64,000 nucleotides of DNA, from assembly GCA_026419785.1 (NCBI GenBank), contig JAODTK010001555.1:1-64000 (forward strand), given 5' to 3'. Source of the stretch: Sclerodactyla briareus. Taxonomy: Eukaryota > Echinodermata > Holothuroidea > Dendrochirotida > Sclerodactylidae. Under the pieces are notes generated by a model that was given only the letters and a program-made list of their open reading frames with translations, had not been told where the DNA came from and did no database searches. How positions within the stretch are numbered: position 1 is the first letter of the stretch; every line of letters starts with the position of its first letter. The position numbers and the translations under genes are program-made. Positions 21,346 through 33,400 of the stretch are shown in pieces.

Positions 21346-24300
21346 TCTCATTACGGTGTGGGAAGTGCCAGTGCCATGATGAGACGGCGAAGTAAAGGAG
21401 TAATTATTGATGCTTACCCAGGTAGACCCTTTCCCCGTTGCCTCCCCACTGTGGGCACGTGGTCTAGGTATCGAACTGCGTCTGTTAGGGTTGAGGTGGC
21501 CCCCTAGGGGGAAACGCTACGAAACCATACACTGGAAAGATTAACATGTTTAAACACTTCAGTTTCCTCGCATTTTACAATAGCAATATGCAACTTTAAA
21601 GTATTACAGTTTTGATACATAACTCATGCTGTTTTGGTGTTTTTTTCATTGACGTCGGAACACTAAACCATTCCTGCAAGATAGTGAATGATAAAGTCAT
21701 TAACAGACATGTCATTGAGGTAGTTCTCAGGTCATCTAAAGTGACCAAAAAATGCAAGCACTCACTTTCTATTTTTAAGTACAGGACTATTTTTTTGTTC
21801 AATGCCCCACTTTTGTTGCGGAGTATTGTGGCCTTGTACATTACAGCGGGAGTATGGGTCCATCTTGAATAATTAGTAGTGGCTTAGTCAAGAGACTAGC
21901 ATTACGAGTCAGTTGGTCATCATTGTATTGCCAAAATGCTGACTCGTGGTCCGTCTTGTTAGTTTTCAATTTCCACTACGCGGAGGTCAATATTTCCCAG
22001 GCGATTACAGATTTCGCTACAAGCTGCGAATATCGCAGACCAGGCGCAACGTGTTCGTCACAACTTGGAACATTTTTTGAACTTAGAGAGGATACTAGTT
22101 TCACGTACAATTATTCAGGCCTGTTATAATCTTTTGTCTAATATATATGTCCATTAAGTTCCGCAGACGATAACGATAGTTAATTGGCGCTTGTTGTGGT
22201 GTTAATTTCATTTCATTTGGTCAAAATGTTAGAGGGGACGGACCCCCCCCCCCCCACTCTTAAATTGCTGGCCGGCCTATTGCGCCTGTATCCGACTAGT
22301 GATCTTCGAATTTCTTTGCGTTTTTTTTCACCGGCTATGGTCAGGATGGTCTGATAGTGAGAACTGAGAGTGTAGATCGTACAATTTGTACTACGTTGAG
22401 AGCGAAAACGTCAGTCTGAAGATATAATAACAGTCGAGAATATAGTTTCATGAACATTCGACAAACCTGACATTACAAAGTAATTCCGATTTTAAATCGG
22501 GGGAACCAAAGTTATGTATTAGTTATCGGCAAATTGTTATTTCCCCGTTGTTTAAAATGTAATTAGCATACAAAACATGATTTGAAAGCCTTAACACGAA
22601 CAAATTCTACATGGGCAGTTTTTAAAACTATTTGCAATGTCCATTGAATTATCAAAAGCTCTGGACACAGGACTGACAGGAGCTATTAGAATAAAATGGT
22701 GTTTCGGAAAAGTATGCTCTTCTCTGCTCCAACTATCCCTCTCTGAACCTAAAAACAAAACTTGAAATGCCGGAATAGTGAAGGTGAATATCCTGGTCAT
22801 GTTTTAGACCAATTAAATGTTAGCAATAGTCCCAACGAGAGGACCAATTTTTGGATCAAACAATTGACGACAAACGAACGTGGAGGGGACCAATTCAGCT
22901 GTACAAGTAACAGTTTCGAGGACAATAGGGGTTCGCAGTGAATAGTATATTGCCCTCCACCGTTTGAAAATCGTATTGGACGTTTTGGTTCTTGCATCAG
23001 AGGGAAAATAATTATGAAAATTCAATCAGGCGTTGGTATGTGTGTGTGTGTTGGTGTGTGGGTGACACATGTCATCGCGATATATAACGAACGCCAGAGA
23101 GGTGGCATGGGTATGGGGTACACATATGTTAGTGATGAACTTATTGTTTTAGCGTTACGTTTTCCAAAAAGTTAATTCAAGGCGGCGGAGAGAAAACTTT
23201 CAAAAAGCTCGTCCATCGCGAATCTAACGACGTAGGCATGTATCAAATTAAAATTAGGTTTGTGGGTTGCACATAATTATGGTGAGGATGGCCCCTAATG
23301 TTTTTGATAAAGTCATTCAAGGGTTAACTAGAGGACAATCTCCTATATCTTGGCAAACGAATGTTTTTTGGGGACAGGGCAAAATGGAAGTTTTGTTTCG
23401 GTCTTCTGAGGGGCATCATTTGACTTTTGACCTCACTTGACGTTTAACCCCGAGGGGTGAATTTTGATGCGACCAGATTTACTTACCAAGACGGACGCAC
23501 CGAGTGACTACACTAACGTACAACGACACTCCTATCACATGCTACCCTACGTATGGACATTTGTAAAATGTCAAAACAGCCTGAAACACTAAAATGTAGA
23601 TAAAGTGTCGTTTGACTTGAAGTCTGGCAACAAAACATTTAGTGGGAGGATGTTATAGAAAAATTTTGTTCGACGAGTTCTGTGCAAGCTGCAAGCTAAT
23701 GGTGACCCAATCTGCCCTCAATTTGGACCTTTTCGACTATCGATTCATTTGACCTTTTAACTGTGACCATAGGGCTAATATTTGTTGAACCTACTACAGA
23801 GTTAATTGCATTGGACGTACTACAACATATTTCCCACAAGCTACCTCAGGTTGATTGGAAGAGGTCCGAAGCAGCTTGAAACAACTGGAACATGGTTCAA
23901 AGTCATTAAACATTCTTAACCTAATATTTGTTCACCGATTTTCAAAGTTTGCAATGGATACTACTATAGAGGGTACCGTGGAGTGTGCATACGGTCTGGG
24001 CCGCGTCGTTTAGAAATTATCACTTTTAGCAATTTCTTTCAGCTATTTTCACCCCCTAAAAATGTTGGATTTTATGCATCACGTAAAAAATTACTACCAC
24101 AGAACAGGCGACAAAAAAAATTATCCCCAAAACAAACCCTTGTCAAAACAGGCCAGGTGATCATTAGAAAGAGCGACTACTCGGATCCGTCAGAAGGTAC
24201 AAATTATATTCTAGTTATACATGTTGCCGCTCATTGCCACCCATAAGTTGCCACGCACGCTACCGTTCAGGGTATTAGTTAGTATCTCGTCTCTGATAGA

Positions 24301-24826
24301 TATGGTCTTGTCGCGTTTTACCGTTACTAGCTTGTACCAACCAACAGTCGGAATTGGCTGGGTACTACGTCATTGAATAGCGATAGCATTCACGCTTGTG
24401 CGAGGTGAATGAGTGATCAAGTAAAAAGTCTTAAGTGTGGCTGGCCAGTTAGGTAAACACCAATCTTTAAAATATTAAACAAAACTGCGTGGTGTGGCCC
24501 CCAAAAAGGCAGGCTGTTATGTTGATATGATAGCAATCTTAACGGGGAATATGACTTATACGATTCAACAGACATGACGGACCACATACGGATGTAAAAA
24601 AAGTTTTGAAAAACTACTGATTGACATTACACACAATGGGCAGCAGAATGGAATCTGGGTAAATATCGGTTAAAATGGCGGGCCAGTGCACCAGGTATTC
24701 GATTAGGAGTAAGGCATTCGCTAGACGTTGTTCGTTTCATTCTGACAAAATCACAAGGGACTATTTAAACAACGTTCGTTTTATTCGCAGGCTGGTATCA
24801 TGTTTTGTGACTTTTGCTGGATTACC
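21346..24826. other. Gene-free stretch with diverged repeat DNA
   Basis: No gene recognised. A C13 run lies at 22243-22255 and a GT tract at 23037-23062. Between 23280 and 23960 the TTTGACCTCACTTGACG and TGACC-type wording resembles other dispersed repeats in the window. Open frames are under 125 codons. Confidence 0.45.
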
Positions 24827-24868
24827 CTGGTGCACCTGACCTGGTGCACCTGACCTGGTGCTAATGAT
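24827..24868 (+). repeat. 14 bp tandem repeat, three copies
   Basis: CTGGTGCACCTGAC is repeated twice in full, followed by CTGGTGCTAATG. Each unit holds the small dyad GGTGCACC. Confidence 0.85.
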
Positions 24869-27806
24869 CCAGTTGTTTGCGTTGATGCATGAGTGTATGC
24901 TTGAGTTCGCCCATCAAATTTCTGCCCTCCATGTTTTTGGGAGTAGGTGAGCACACGCAGCATGAATTCCCCTTTGACTACACATACAATTGGGTCCGTT
25001 CTCAGCCATCATGGCACCTCCCTGGTAACCCATTCGAGGCATCGCCATGTTCTTCGGGAACCACCCCCCACACCTGACGGTCCCATAAGAATCCGACGAA
25101 GAAGGAAAAAGCGTCAAATTTAGGCAAAATGGACCTCCGGTGACGGAATCATCTGGAGTCTACCACCATCGAGGTTCGTGTAAATCGGACAAACGCTTCC
25201 TTCTCTCTCGCAATTATGACTTCCGGTGACCTCCGATGACTCAAAAAAGAGGGGAGCATAGTGTTTTTGGGGGGGAAAAAAATGCTACGGAAAACGTTCC
25301 TAAACCGGAGGAAGGATGCCCAAGCTTTTCACAAATGGCAATAGCGCAATATTGTTCTTCTTTTCTTCTTTCAAAGTAGTGTTGAACACTACTGCAAACA
25401 TAAAACATAGACGTAAAAACATAGTTGTATTAATACACGGATCGGAAGTAGTGGATTACCGGATACTCCCTCGATAATGTTGAAGATTCCCCTCCGTTGA
25501 ATATCTTCAAACGACGCTCAAAAGAACTGTTCCTAATTTTCTAACTGTATGTCCACTTTCACTTCCGTTACTTGTTCAGTATTCGTACAGATTAATTGTA
25601 TCTTTTCAAAGGGGGCCGAACCATAGACCATAGGAAGGGGGGGGGGGGAGGGTGGAGTGGTTCGCGAGAATTTAACTGGCCAGCCTCTTAATAGGAGCTA
25701 TTAAGTGCATGAAAACTATTGCAATAAATCGTATGGAGCCTGTATAACCATATGGCAGTGTCTCAAGGGCAAGCACCAAGTACCATTCATTACAAGTGGT
25801 AGAACATTCGCCCAAATGTAACAAATAGCTAGAAACTAGAGGGACGCTGTCTAAGTATGAGTTTAGGTTGAGAGGAAGTATGCACGTCCCACGTCATTTT
25901 ATTGACGGTTGAAGAGTTTTGTTGCCTGCTATTACATTAGTTGAAAAGCCCCTCATGAGTTAGACGAATTACCGAAACTAACAGAGTCATGTGCTAATAC
26001 GCAATTTCAACGTTTCCAGTGAGCGTAAGTTTGCTTTATTCAGGAACATGTGAATGCATATGATATTCGACACGAACCACAATCCGGCATTATACCAAGA
26101 TACCACCGGAGGTGGGGTCTCAACCCAAATTAGTAATTCATTAAGCGCAGGTCCGTCTCTCTCTCATTTGCTATTGTTATTCTACAGGAATTATAGTAAT
26201 CTCATGCACGAAAGCTCGCGGAAGGCTCGATGGGACTTAGTCATCATGTCGTGATAAAGAAGCGAAAGTTGATAGTTTCATCCGAAAATAGCGGTTGTAA
26301 CCGAGTAAGTAATTGAAACTATGTAAGCGGAACCTTATTGGAAATAATAAAAAATGAAAGACTAAAACAGGTTTTTTCAAAAATTGCCGCAAAGGTTACT
26401 GCGAAACGGCCAGTAATGGAAGGTAAAGAGATGCTAAATATGCAATGATGTCATGCCTTAGAGAAAGGGGTGTGCACCTTTGTTTACATCGCGTTAGGCG
26501 TATGCTCAAGAACCGGCGTGAATTGATATTACAAACGACTGTCAAGTACCCCCCAACAAAAACAGGAAATTGCTTTTTCGGGTTATTTATATGGCGTGAC
26601 ATAATGTGAGGAAGAAGAAGAGAAGAAGAAGAAGAAGAAAAAACAGAAAGAACTGGAAGTGTTTGCACGATTGAGTTAGACTATCGGGATCTGCTCTAAA
26701 CATTGTAATGAGAGCAAATTGTGAGTATGAGGTGATTTATTTGTACTGTTGTTGGTGCGCAGCTCACACCAATAAATTTAGGCATGCTTAAAAAAAAGTT
26801 CCATTCAGCCCCCGGAACAGCGAGAGAAAAGCATTCAATGATATTGAAAATTACATGCTCCAACCTACGAAAAAGGACTTCAGTCAAAATGAAAAACTCA
26901 AATGCATTCTATTATGAAAAATAGTGATCAAGGTCCGCGAAAATAAGAAATAAAAGAGACGGCCCCCGCAATGTTATCACAGGGACCTATTCCAGAAGTT
27001 ACCAATTGAACTCGATTACTAATGTGCAACATATTTTTTTTCAACAGTAGTCTTTGTATCAGACAATAAAATATATTATACAATATGAGTAGTTTAGTGG
27101 CGGAAGGAGGACAGCAATAAGGCTGATTGATCTGGAAAGTAGTAAAAACGATTATTATTTAGAAAAGCCTAAATCCTTCTACGCCAATAAATACATCACG
27201 GTCAGAGTTTCCGTGGAATATTCCGCGAAAAAGACGTTTCTCAAATATATAGCTTTAAGTTGGGTTATTAAGAGAACTAATCTGCCCAGAATCAGATTCT
27301 GCTACCAGTCGTTTCTTAAAGGTGATATGTTCAGAGTCAGACACAATGAATCATATGGATTAAGACTGCCACAGAAAAGGAGCACGCAGTGGCCTTGTTC
27401 GAGTTGGCATGAGAAAACTGCTCAACTAATTACGTGACATGATTTACATCAGTCGGAATTGAGTCAGTTAAGATGGTTACGTATTTCTCGTGATTATTAT
27501 AGTTTATAGCACACAAAAACTCGATCTATTTGGATCTTATTGAACCAATCGAACACTGGTGAATATCCATTACGGTAGTTTGAATGTGTTTGAAAGTATT
27601 GATTCGCAAAATTACAAAAATCCTATACTTCAGTTAACAAGTGAAGTGCACAACGGCCGTTGTAAGCTCACAACTTCTTGCTGCCAAAGTATTCGTGCTA
27701 TGTGGGTGGTGAGGATGATCCTAGTCAAGTCAATTTTTCTATAAGTGCTTATTTTTGTAGTGGATAGATGACTCTAAGAAAGGAAATTTGATACAATACA
27801 AAAAAG
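24869..27806. other. Gene-free stretch
   Basis: No gene recognised. It has a G12 run (25637-25648) and a GAA microsatellite (listed separately). The text at 25000-25210 contains GACCTCCGGTGACGGAATC and GTTCGTGTAAATCGGACAAA. That wording recurs near 47430-47455 and suggests another dispersed repeat. Confidence 0.45.
26608..26642 (+). repeat. (GAA)n microsatellite
   Basis: Near-pure GAA/AAG units with one interruption, running into an A6 tract. A purine-only strand of this kind can form a triplex. Confidence 0.9.
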
Positions 27807-27814
27807 CGAGCAAT
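27807..27814 (+). repeat. Left target-site duplication CGAGCAAT
   Basis: This 8-base word lies immediately before the CAGGGGCGTAGCC terminus. It is repeated exactly at 28909-28916, immediately after the other terminus. Confidence 0.9.
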
Positions 27815-28908
27815 CAGGGGCGTAGCCAGACTGTTCAATTGGGGGGCACACCAGGTTTTTTAGGGGGGGCACAAACCGCCTGGTTTACTACTAAGCGGAG
27901 CGCCACCATGGGCTGGCGGTAGCGTACAAGCAAATTGTGGATTTACACAACCTCCAGGAGGCCAGAAATGGCCCTTTTTTAGTGTTGTTGGATACATATA
28001 CCACGTCCTTAAATGTGGATCTCGTGTTCTAATGTCCAATTAGGCCCTAAAAAGGACCATAGAACACACTGTGCTAACAGCAGATCAGATGGGACGACAT
28101 AATACCAAAAAACTTGATGAATCGTATATCCTCTTTTTGTGTTGCCCACCATGCATGGGCGTAGCTAAGGTCATATGTTGGGGGGGGGGGGGGTTGGTGC
28201 AATGTCTGAAATTCCGACTGGATCTTTCAATTGAGCGACGAGAACATCTGAGCGGAGCGCCGCTTAGGTGGCGCGTCAGCGTTGAGAAACTTTGGTTTTT
28301 GGCACCCCTTAGATCACTGGAAATGCACTTCCTGGGCATAAATGACCAGCGAACACACTGGCCCAAGATCGGAAGTTTGATCTTTACTGGAAGCATAGCG
28401 GGTTTGAGTTATGGGAACAATAGTTCGAAAAACGTGAGCATATGGCCTATCACACAGAATCAACAGAATTTCAAGGACCCCAGGAGTTGCTGCTGCATCC
28501 TTATTGGGACGTTCCAGTGAACTTTGCTGACCTCCACGACATGTTCAGACTGGTAACCCGGCGACTATCTATATCATTTATACGATCCGCCGCACTATAA
28601 ATGACTGGGAGCGTCAGGAAAAACATGTTTTTGGCACCATCGGAACTGAAAATGGTACTTTCTTGGCCTAAGAGAAGGGCCAGATCAAGTTTTACCATTA
28701 GAGGCTAGCGTTCTAGTTATATGGGACAACTTTTTTTTTATCAGCTAAAGATGAGGACAATTTGGAGTTATCCGTCAGTAATATTTGACCCTTTTGACAC
28801 ATAACTTGAAATTTTCTGGGGGAGGGGGGGGGGGCAGATGGGAGTTTGGTGAGGGCCAAGGCCCCCCCAGGGCTCCCTCCCCCCCCCCCCCCCGTGGCTA
28901 CGCCACTG
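27815..28908. mobile_element. Non-autonomous hAT-type transposon, 1094 bp
   Basis: The left terminus is CAGGGGCGTAGCCA and the inverted right terminus is CAGTGGCGTAGCCA, 13 of 14 matching. A perfect 8 bp direct repeat, CGAGCAAT, flanks both sides. An 8 bp duplication and a CAG-GG start are characteristic of the hAT superfamily. The interior is about three tandem units of 330-355 bp. GCGGAGCGCC occurs at 27895 and 28252; CACAACCTCC, GGCACCCC and GGCACCATC occur at 27946, 28301 and 28633. The second unit begins with its own CATGGGCGTAGC terminus-like word at 28147. G14, G11 and C15 runs lie near unit starts and the right end. No transposase is present; a ~149-codon frame at 28071-28520 merely crosses repeat DNA. 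Confidence 0.93.
28140..28530 (+). repeat. Second internal unit of the hAT element
   Basis: This unit starts CATGGGCGTAGCTAAGG, then a G14 run, AGCGGAGCGCC, TTTTTGGCACC, a GGAAATGCACTTCCTGGGC box and GTTATGGGAACAA. The third unit (about 28590-28735) repeats TTTTTGGCACC, a GAAAATGGTACTTTCTTGGCC box and GTTATATGGGACAA in the same order. Confidence 0.7.
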
Positions 28909-28916
28909 CGAGCAAT
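28909..28916 (+). repeat. Right target-site duplication CGAGCAAT
   Basis: Exact copy of 27807-27814. It abuts the GGCTACGCCACTG terminus. Confidence 0.9.
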
Positions 28917-31900
28917 GAACGGCATGTGTTCGAATTCCGCACCTCATCAGCTCTCAGAAGAAGTGCACAGTGTGCTTACAAGAGTGCGTTATTCGTTTAC
29001 GAGATAACAGTTAGTTTATCGTTTAGCGAGTAGTAAAGGACCGTATAGCATGCTTTATAGTTGATAATACAGTAAACTGCAAGGTCGGCATCATGGATGG
29101 CTGATTTGTGGGGGTTTAGCGTCCGTTGTATTCTTATACCCAAATGGCCATGGTCTTGCCTCTAATTAGCATGTGGGAAGAGCTTGCAAAAAGCAACCGA
29201 CTGATTGCACTCCTCTAATTTTCTTCCGATTGAGGCGCAGAACAGGCTGAGAGAGAGCTGATCCTACCTATAGCGTGAATAAGAGTGGACCAGGCCAGGC
29301 TATCCCTTCCTTGTTAGTGTAGAATTTGCCAAAGCAACCCGACATGCTAGTCAGTGGGTGGGGTGTGGTAAATACAATAACTGGCAATGTATATGTATTT
29401 TTATTGTCTATGTACCATTTGAGATCAATGTAGGCACATTTGGGACTAGGATTATATCATTTTCGAGTCAGCAACCCGAAAACGTCTGGACAAACGTAAT
29501 AGCTGTTACGGGGTTGAATATTCGCGTTGGCAATATTGCCGTTAGTACATTATTGGACTTGTGACTAGGCATACTATACTCACATCATCAACGGCGTTCA
29601 GATGTCTCGTATCGCTAAGCTACATGAGCATATCAGCGTTGTATTAGGTTACTGCCCTACACTACAATAGTATATCACCTGTTCACAGGTGTAAGTGATC
29701 CTTTTCACGGGGGCGGGGGGGGGGGGGGGGGACGTTGTCGTAAGAGTATCCGTCTACGGTGATACATCATATCGTTGGCGACCGTTAAGTCATTCAACAC
29801 CATGGAACTCAGTAGTAGAAAGAGGGGCTTACCACCCAATGAGTGTCTGGCCATTGTCAAACTTTCCATTACTTTCACATTGCTATACTTATCCAACGCT
29901 AGCCAAAAGAATAATTAACTTGGTCTCAACTTCAAATCAAATGAATTTCCTAACCCATTCAATCCAACGTTATACCAGGGCACCTCTACAAATTTTTAAT
30001 TCCAGGGTATACATGAATGATTAAAACTTATTGAAAATCAAATCACCAATGCATTCGACTGATAATTTCAATGTCATACTGGTTACGAATATCACGTGAA
30101 AGCGAATATATAGGTCTCGATCACATTGTGGCACCCATGGCCCCCGACACCAATTTTTGCCTCCTGGGCTTGCATGTTGTGACCTTGTCTTTTTACTTTT
30201 TCCTGGCCATCGTGATGGATTCGACTGATCTTAAATAGATGGAAGTGACAGCCCACATTGTTATGCGAAGAGGACTACGTTATATACGTCTCAACAGCTG
30301 CCGGATTTAGGGGAGGACCGGCGACCGTCGCGTTAGGCGAACTTTGTGTCTCCCGTGCGCTCGTTCAATTTTACCTGACAATAATGTAGGGACAAGGGGA
30401 TTGAATATTAAATAAATAAAACTGGTACTTCAAAGGACATGTGTATCGAAACACGGACAAAGTGCAAAGGTATTAATCTGGGTGTAGCCTATACCTGATG
30501 TAACCTACATTCACGGTTTACCCTTGTAATATTTTGATGTCTTAAGTACATGCGTTGTGCTGGCAGATCGTTGTGAGGATGTATTGCAACGTGTATTTTC
30601 CTTCCTTACGATCGTTTCGAGATCAGATGCATGCTCCAGACATGGAATGAGAACGGATGGATTACCCGTTTTTAACATACGCCACACATTTCTGCCCCTG
30701 CCCTGCCTTCAAAGCTTATAAGGAGGTAACGGTGTCAGAATTGTAAGGGAAATTGGGAATCTCCGTAGATTGGAGAGTTTTTTTCTATTTTTGCGGTCCA
30801 AAAGCTTACCGTAGGTTTTGTTTGTATATACAAGACAAGGGCAAAAACACTGCGCGGAGGCGAGTTACGTAATCAGTGTCGTGTTGCGTAATTGTTTTAG
30901 AGCTTGAATTGTAAGTTAGGATTAATTAACTGTCGCCGTTGTATAGCGTAGTGCATTAGTCAAAGGCTCATTATGCGCAGGATCGTGTCATTGTCATTAT
31001 AGAGTGCACACAGGGAAATGGGTTTTGGCATGTACAATTCGTCACAAACTTTTGTTCGAGTAACGTGTCTTGTAAACGGTTTGGCGGCGGTTCGTTTTCG
31101 CAACAGCTAGTAAGCTGTCTCATTGCGCCATCATTATTCAAGGTTATCTGTTTCTGAGGAAGGGGTCAGATTGTTATAGCGAAGTAGGATTTAGAGCTTT
31201 TAGGAGGAGTTACAGCCTGGTGTCGAGACGCGGACGCTTGTCGAGACCGGTTTCCTTGATACGTCAAAAGCCATTTTTCATTTAAGTGTTGAGTTATCTT
31301 TATTCCATTTTCCCCAAGGAATTGTTAAGTGTTGAAACTAACTACCCCCATGCTGGTTTGTCTGGTTGACTATTCTAATTGTTGTTTTTTTTTTGCTAGT
31401 TGGAAGTGTGTTGTTATGGTGTGTTGTATTGTATGGTGGTGTTGTGTTGTAGGTTTGCTGTTGGTTATTTAGATTTGTGTGTATACTCCCGCTTTCCTCG
31501 CTGGTAATACCCCCGTGGTTAGTTTTGCCATTTATCCCGCTAGTTGATTAGTCTCGGATTAGGGTCCGTTGGTGATTCGAGTCGACAGACTGATTCGCCG
31601 TGTTTTGTATAATTAGGTGAATTTAAGAAGTCATTAATAGTCTGCATTAGTTTATTTTAGTCCCTGGTGGGTTCGTAAGTCAAGTTCATTGAGTGGTTGT
31701 TTCAGAGTAGTAACGTTGTTAGTATGTGCTCTTGTTGCTGTTGCTGGTCAGATAGGTTTATTTGCTAGGACGTCAATTGTAAATTATTCAGCATTACAGT
31801 ATTACTTTGGCGTAATTTGACAGTCCACCATCGTTATTGTTGTCCATGTTGTTGTATAGGCTTTTAGCTTTGAGCTGGGACACGGGGGACGACGTCGCGT

Positions 31901-32934
31901 ACTTGACGGCTGGTCTCCGTTCCATGTTCAGGTTTGGCAGATGGGTGGACCGGATGGTATCCGTTATCCTCGGAGGTTTGAAACTACTATCACCCCATAC
32001 CGTTGACTTTGAACTCTCTTCGTATTCTCCCGAATTGATAGCATCCAAAAACCGAATTCCATTTACAGAGCATAGAAATGTATTTTAGCGAAGAGTGATT
32101 TTTACTGATGCCCTGTTATGAAAACGTCGAACTGTACTCGGATAAGGCAATAATCAGAGATGAACTATACGTCTATAAGAGAATACGTATGTTAATTACT
32201 CGGCGTGAAATTTCATCATTAAGAGAATGTTTCGAGGGTGCACTAATTAAGGTAGAATTCAAATTAACCGTATGGAACGAGGACAAATTTAGATATGACA
32301 GGGTAATATTAATTGAGTAAATGATAGCGACGTATATTTTTAGCATATTAACGTTATTCTAAATGTTACTATTTGTAAGTTCAGTGATGCATCACTATAT
32401 ATATTTAATTCGTTATTAAGTCAAGAGTTAAGCAAAGAGAAATATTTTGCATTGTTGTTTTTTTTTGTGGTAAGTTGTACAGAAGGGCACTAGCACACGA
32501 GAGAGAAAGGTAGACACCTCATTTCCAAGGTGTAAGTGTTTCTTTTCAGTAACCCGTGACAACCGGTACCGGCCGCATACAGCGGTAGTATAGGATTCAT
32601 AGAAAATATTTATGTAACAGGGATCGATCTTCGATCTGTACAATATTTAGCTGTATTCGAAGGTATGTCTGTGCGTAAGAAGGTTAATACGCGCGATTTC
32701 AGTGGCCATGGCCCATGGCTACTCACCAGGAGCTTTTTTTTTTTTTTGCTGAGGGCATGCTTTGCGGCAGAAGGAATGCTTTGTGTATGCGTGTGTGCGT
32801 TGATGTGTATGTGACGTTTCTTATAGAAACGATATCTAAGAAACGAGCATCTAATCAAGTTCAAATTGGACTTTAGGTTACATTAAAAAGGGGCATAACC
32901 TTTTTTTTTCCCTGGGGGGAGGGGGGAGGTTACC
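28917..32934. other. Gene-free stretch, TG-rich 30.9-31.8 kb
   Basis: No gene recognised. A G17 run lies at 29715-29731. From about 30900 to 31790 the + strand is clearly enriched in T and G. Within it TGGTGTCGAGACGC (31219-31232) weakly resembles a retroelement primer-binding site for tRNA-Leu, but no second long terminal repeat was found. The frames at 31837-32088 and 32108-32320 are short and unrecognised. A small dyad GGCCATGGCC/CCATGG occurs near 32703. Confidence 0.4.
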
Positions 32935-33400
32935 ATAAGGTCAGAGTCAGGGTCTGGAAGGCTATCGGAGCAACGATAACTGTGGAACGAACGTTGAATT
33001 ACGAATGTGGATTAGAATGATCCCTGATGTTTTTGGGTCACGTATGAAAAACTTGTGAGAACAACAGCTGTGTAACGAAGTACTGTAGAGTGTTCATTCT
33101 TGGTGTCATTAGAAGTAGATGATCCCTGATGGTTTGGGGTTGGTTCATCAGATTACCTGGAGTTTGCAACAGAGTCACTGATAGTGTGCAACGAAATTAT
33201 CAACGAGATCTCATTCTTGGCACGTTTTGGGGTCAAGTCAAAGTCACCTCCGGTCGCCCATCCCTTCAGTCATTTCATGGGCAGTGGAATCGCTGAACAA
33301 TTTCGGCTTGAGTAGTAATTGGAGCAACGATGACGCTCACGATATTATGGAGTGTTAACCAATGACTAATGTCCTCGTTATTTATTCCCTGATTATTCCA
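32935..33400 (+). repeat. Degenerate ~100-115 bp tandem repeat
   Basis: Recurring words are GATCCCTGATG followed by TTTGGGTCA/TTTGGGGT (33018, 33119), GGAGCAACGAT (32966, 33320) and GAACAACAGCTGTG/GCAACGA-type boxes. GTGTTCATTCTTGG and ATCTCATTCTTGGC occur at about 33090 and 33208. About four decayed units; boundaries are uncertain. Confidence 0.6.

Noticed and set aside
28071-28520. 149-codon frame
   Set aside because: It lies inside tandem non-coding units of the hAT element and has no domain.
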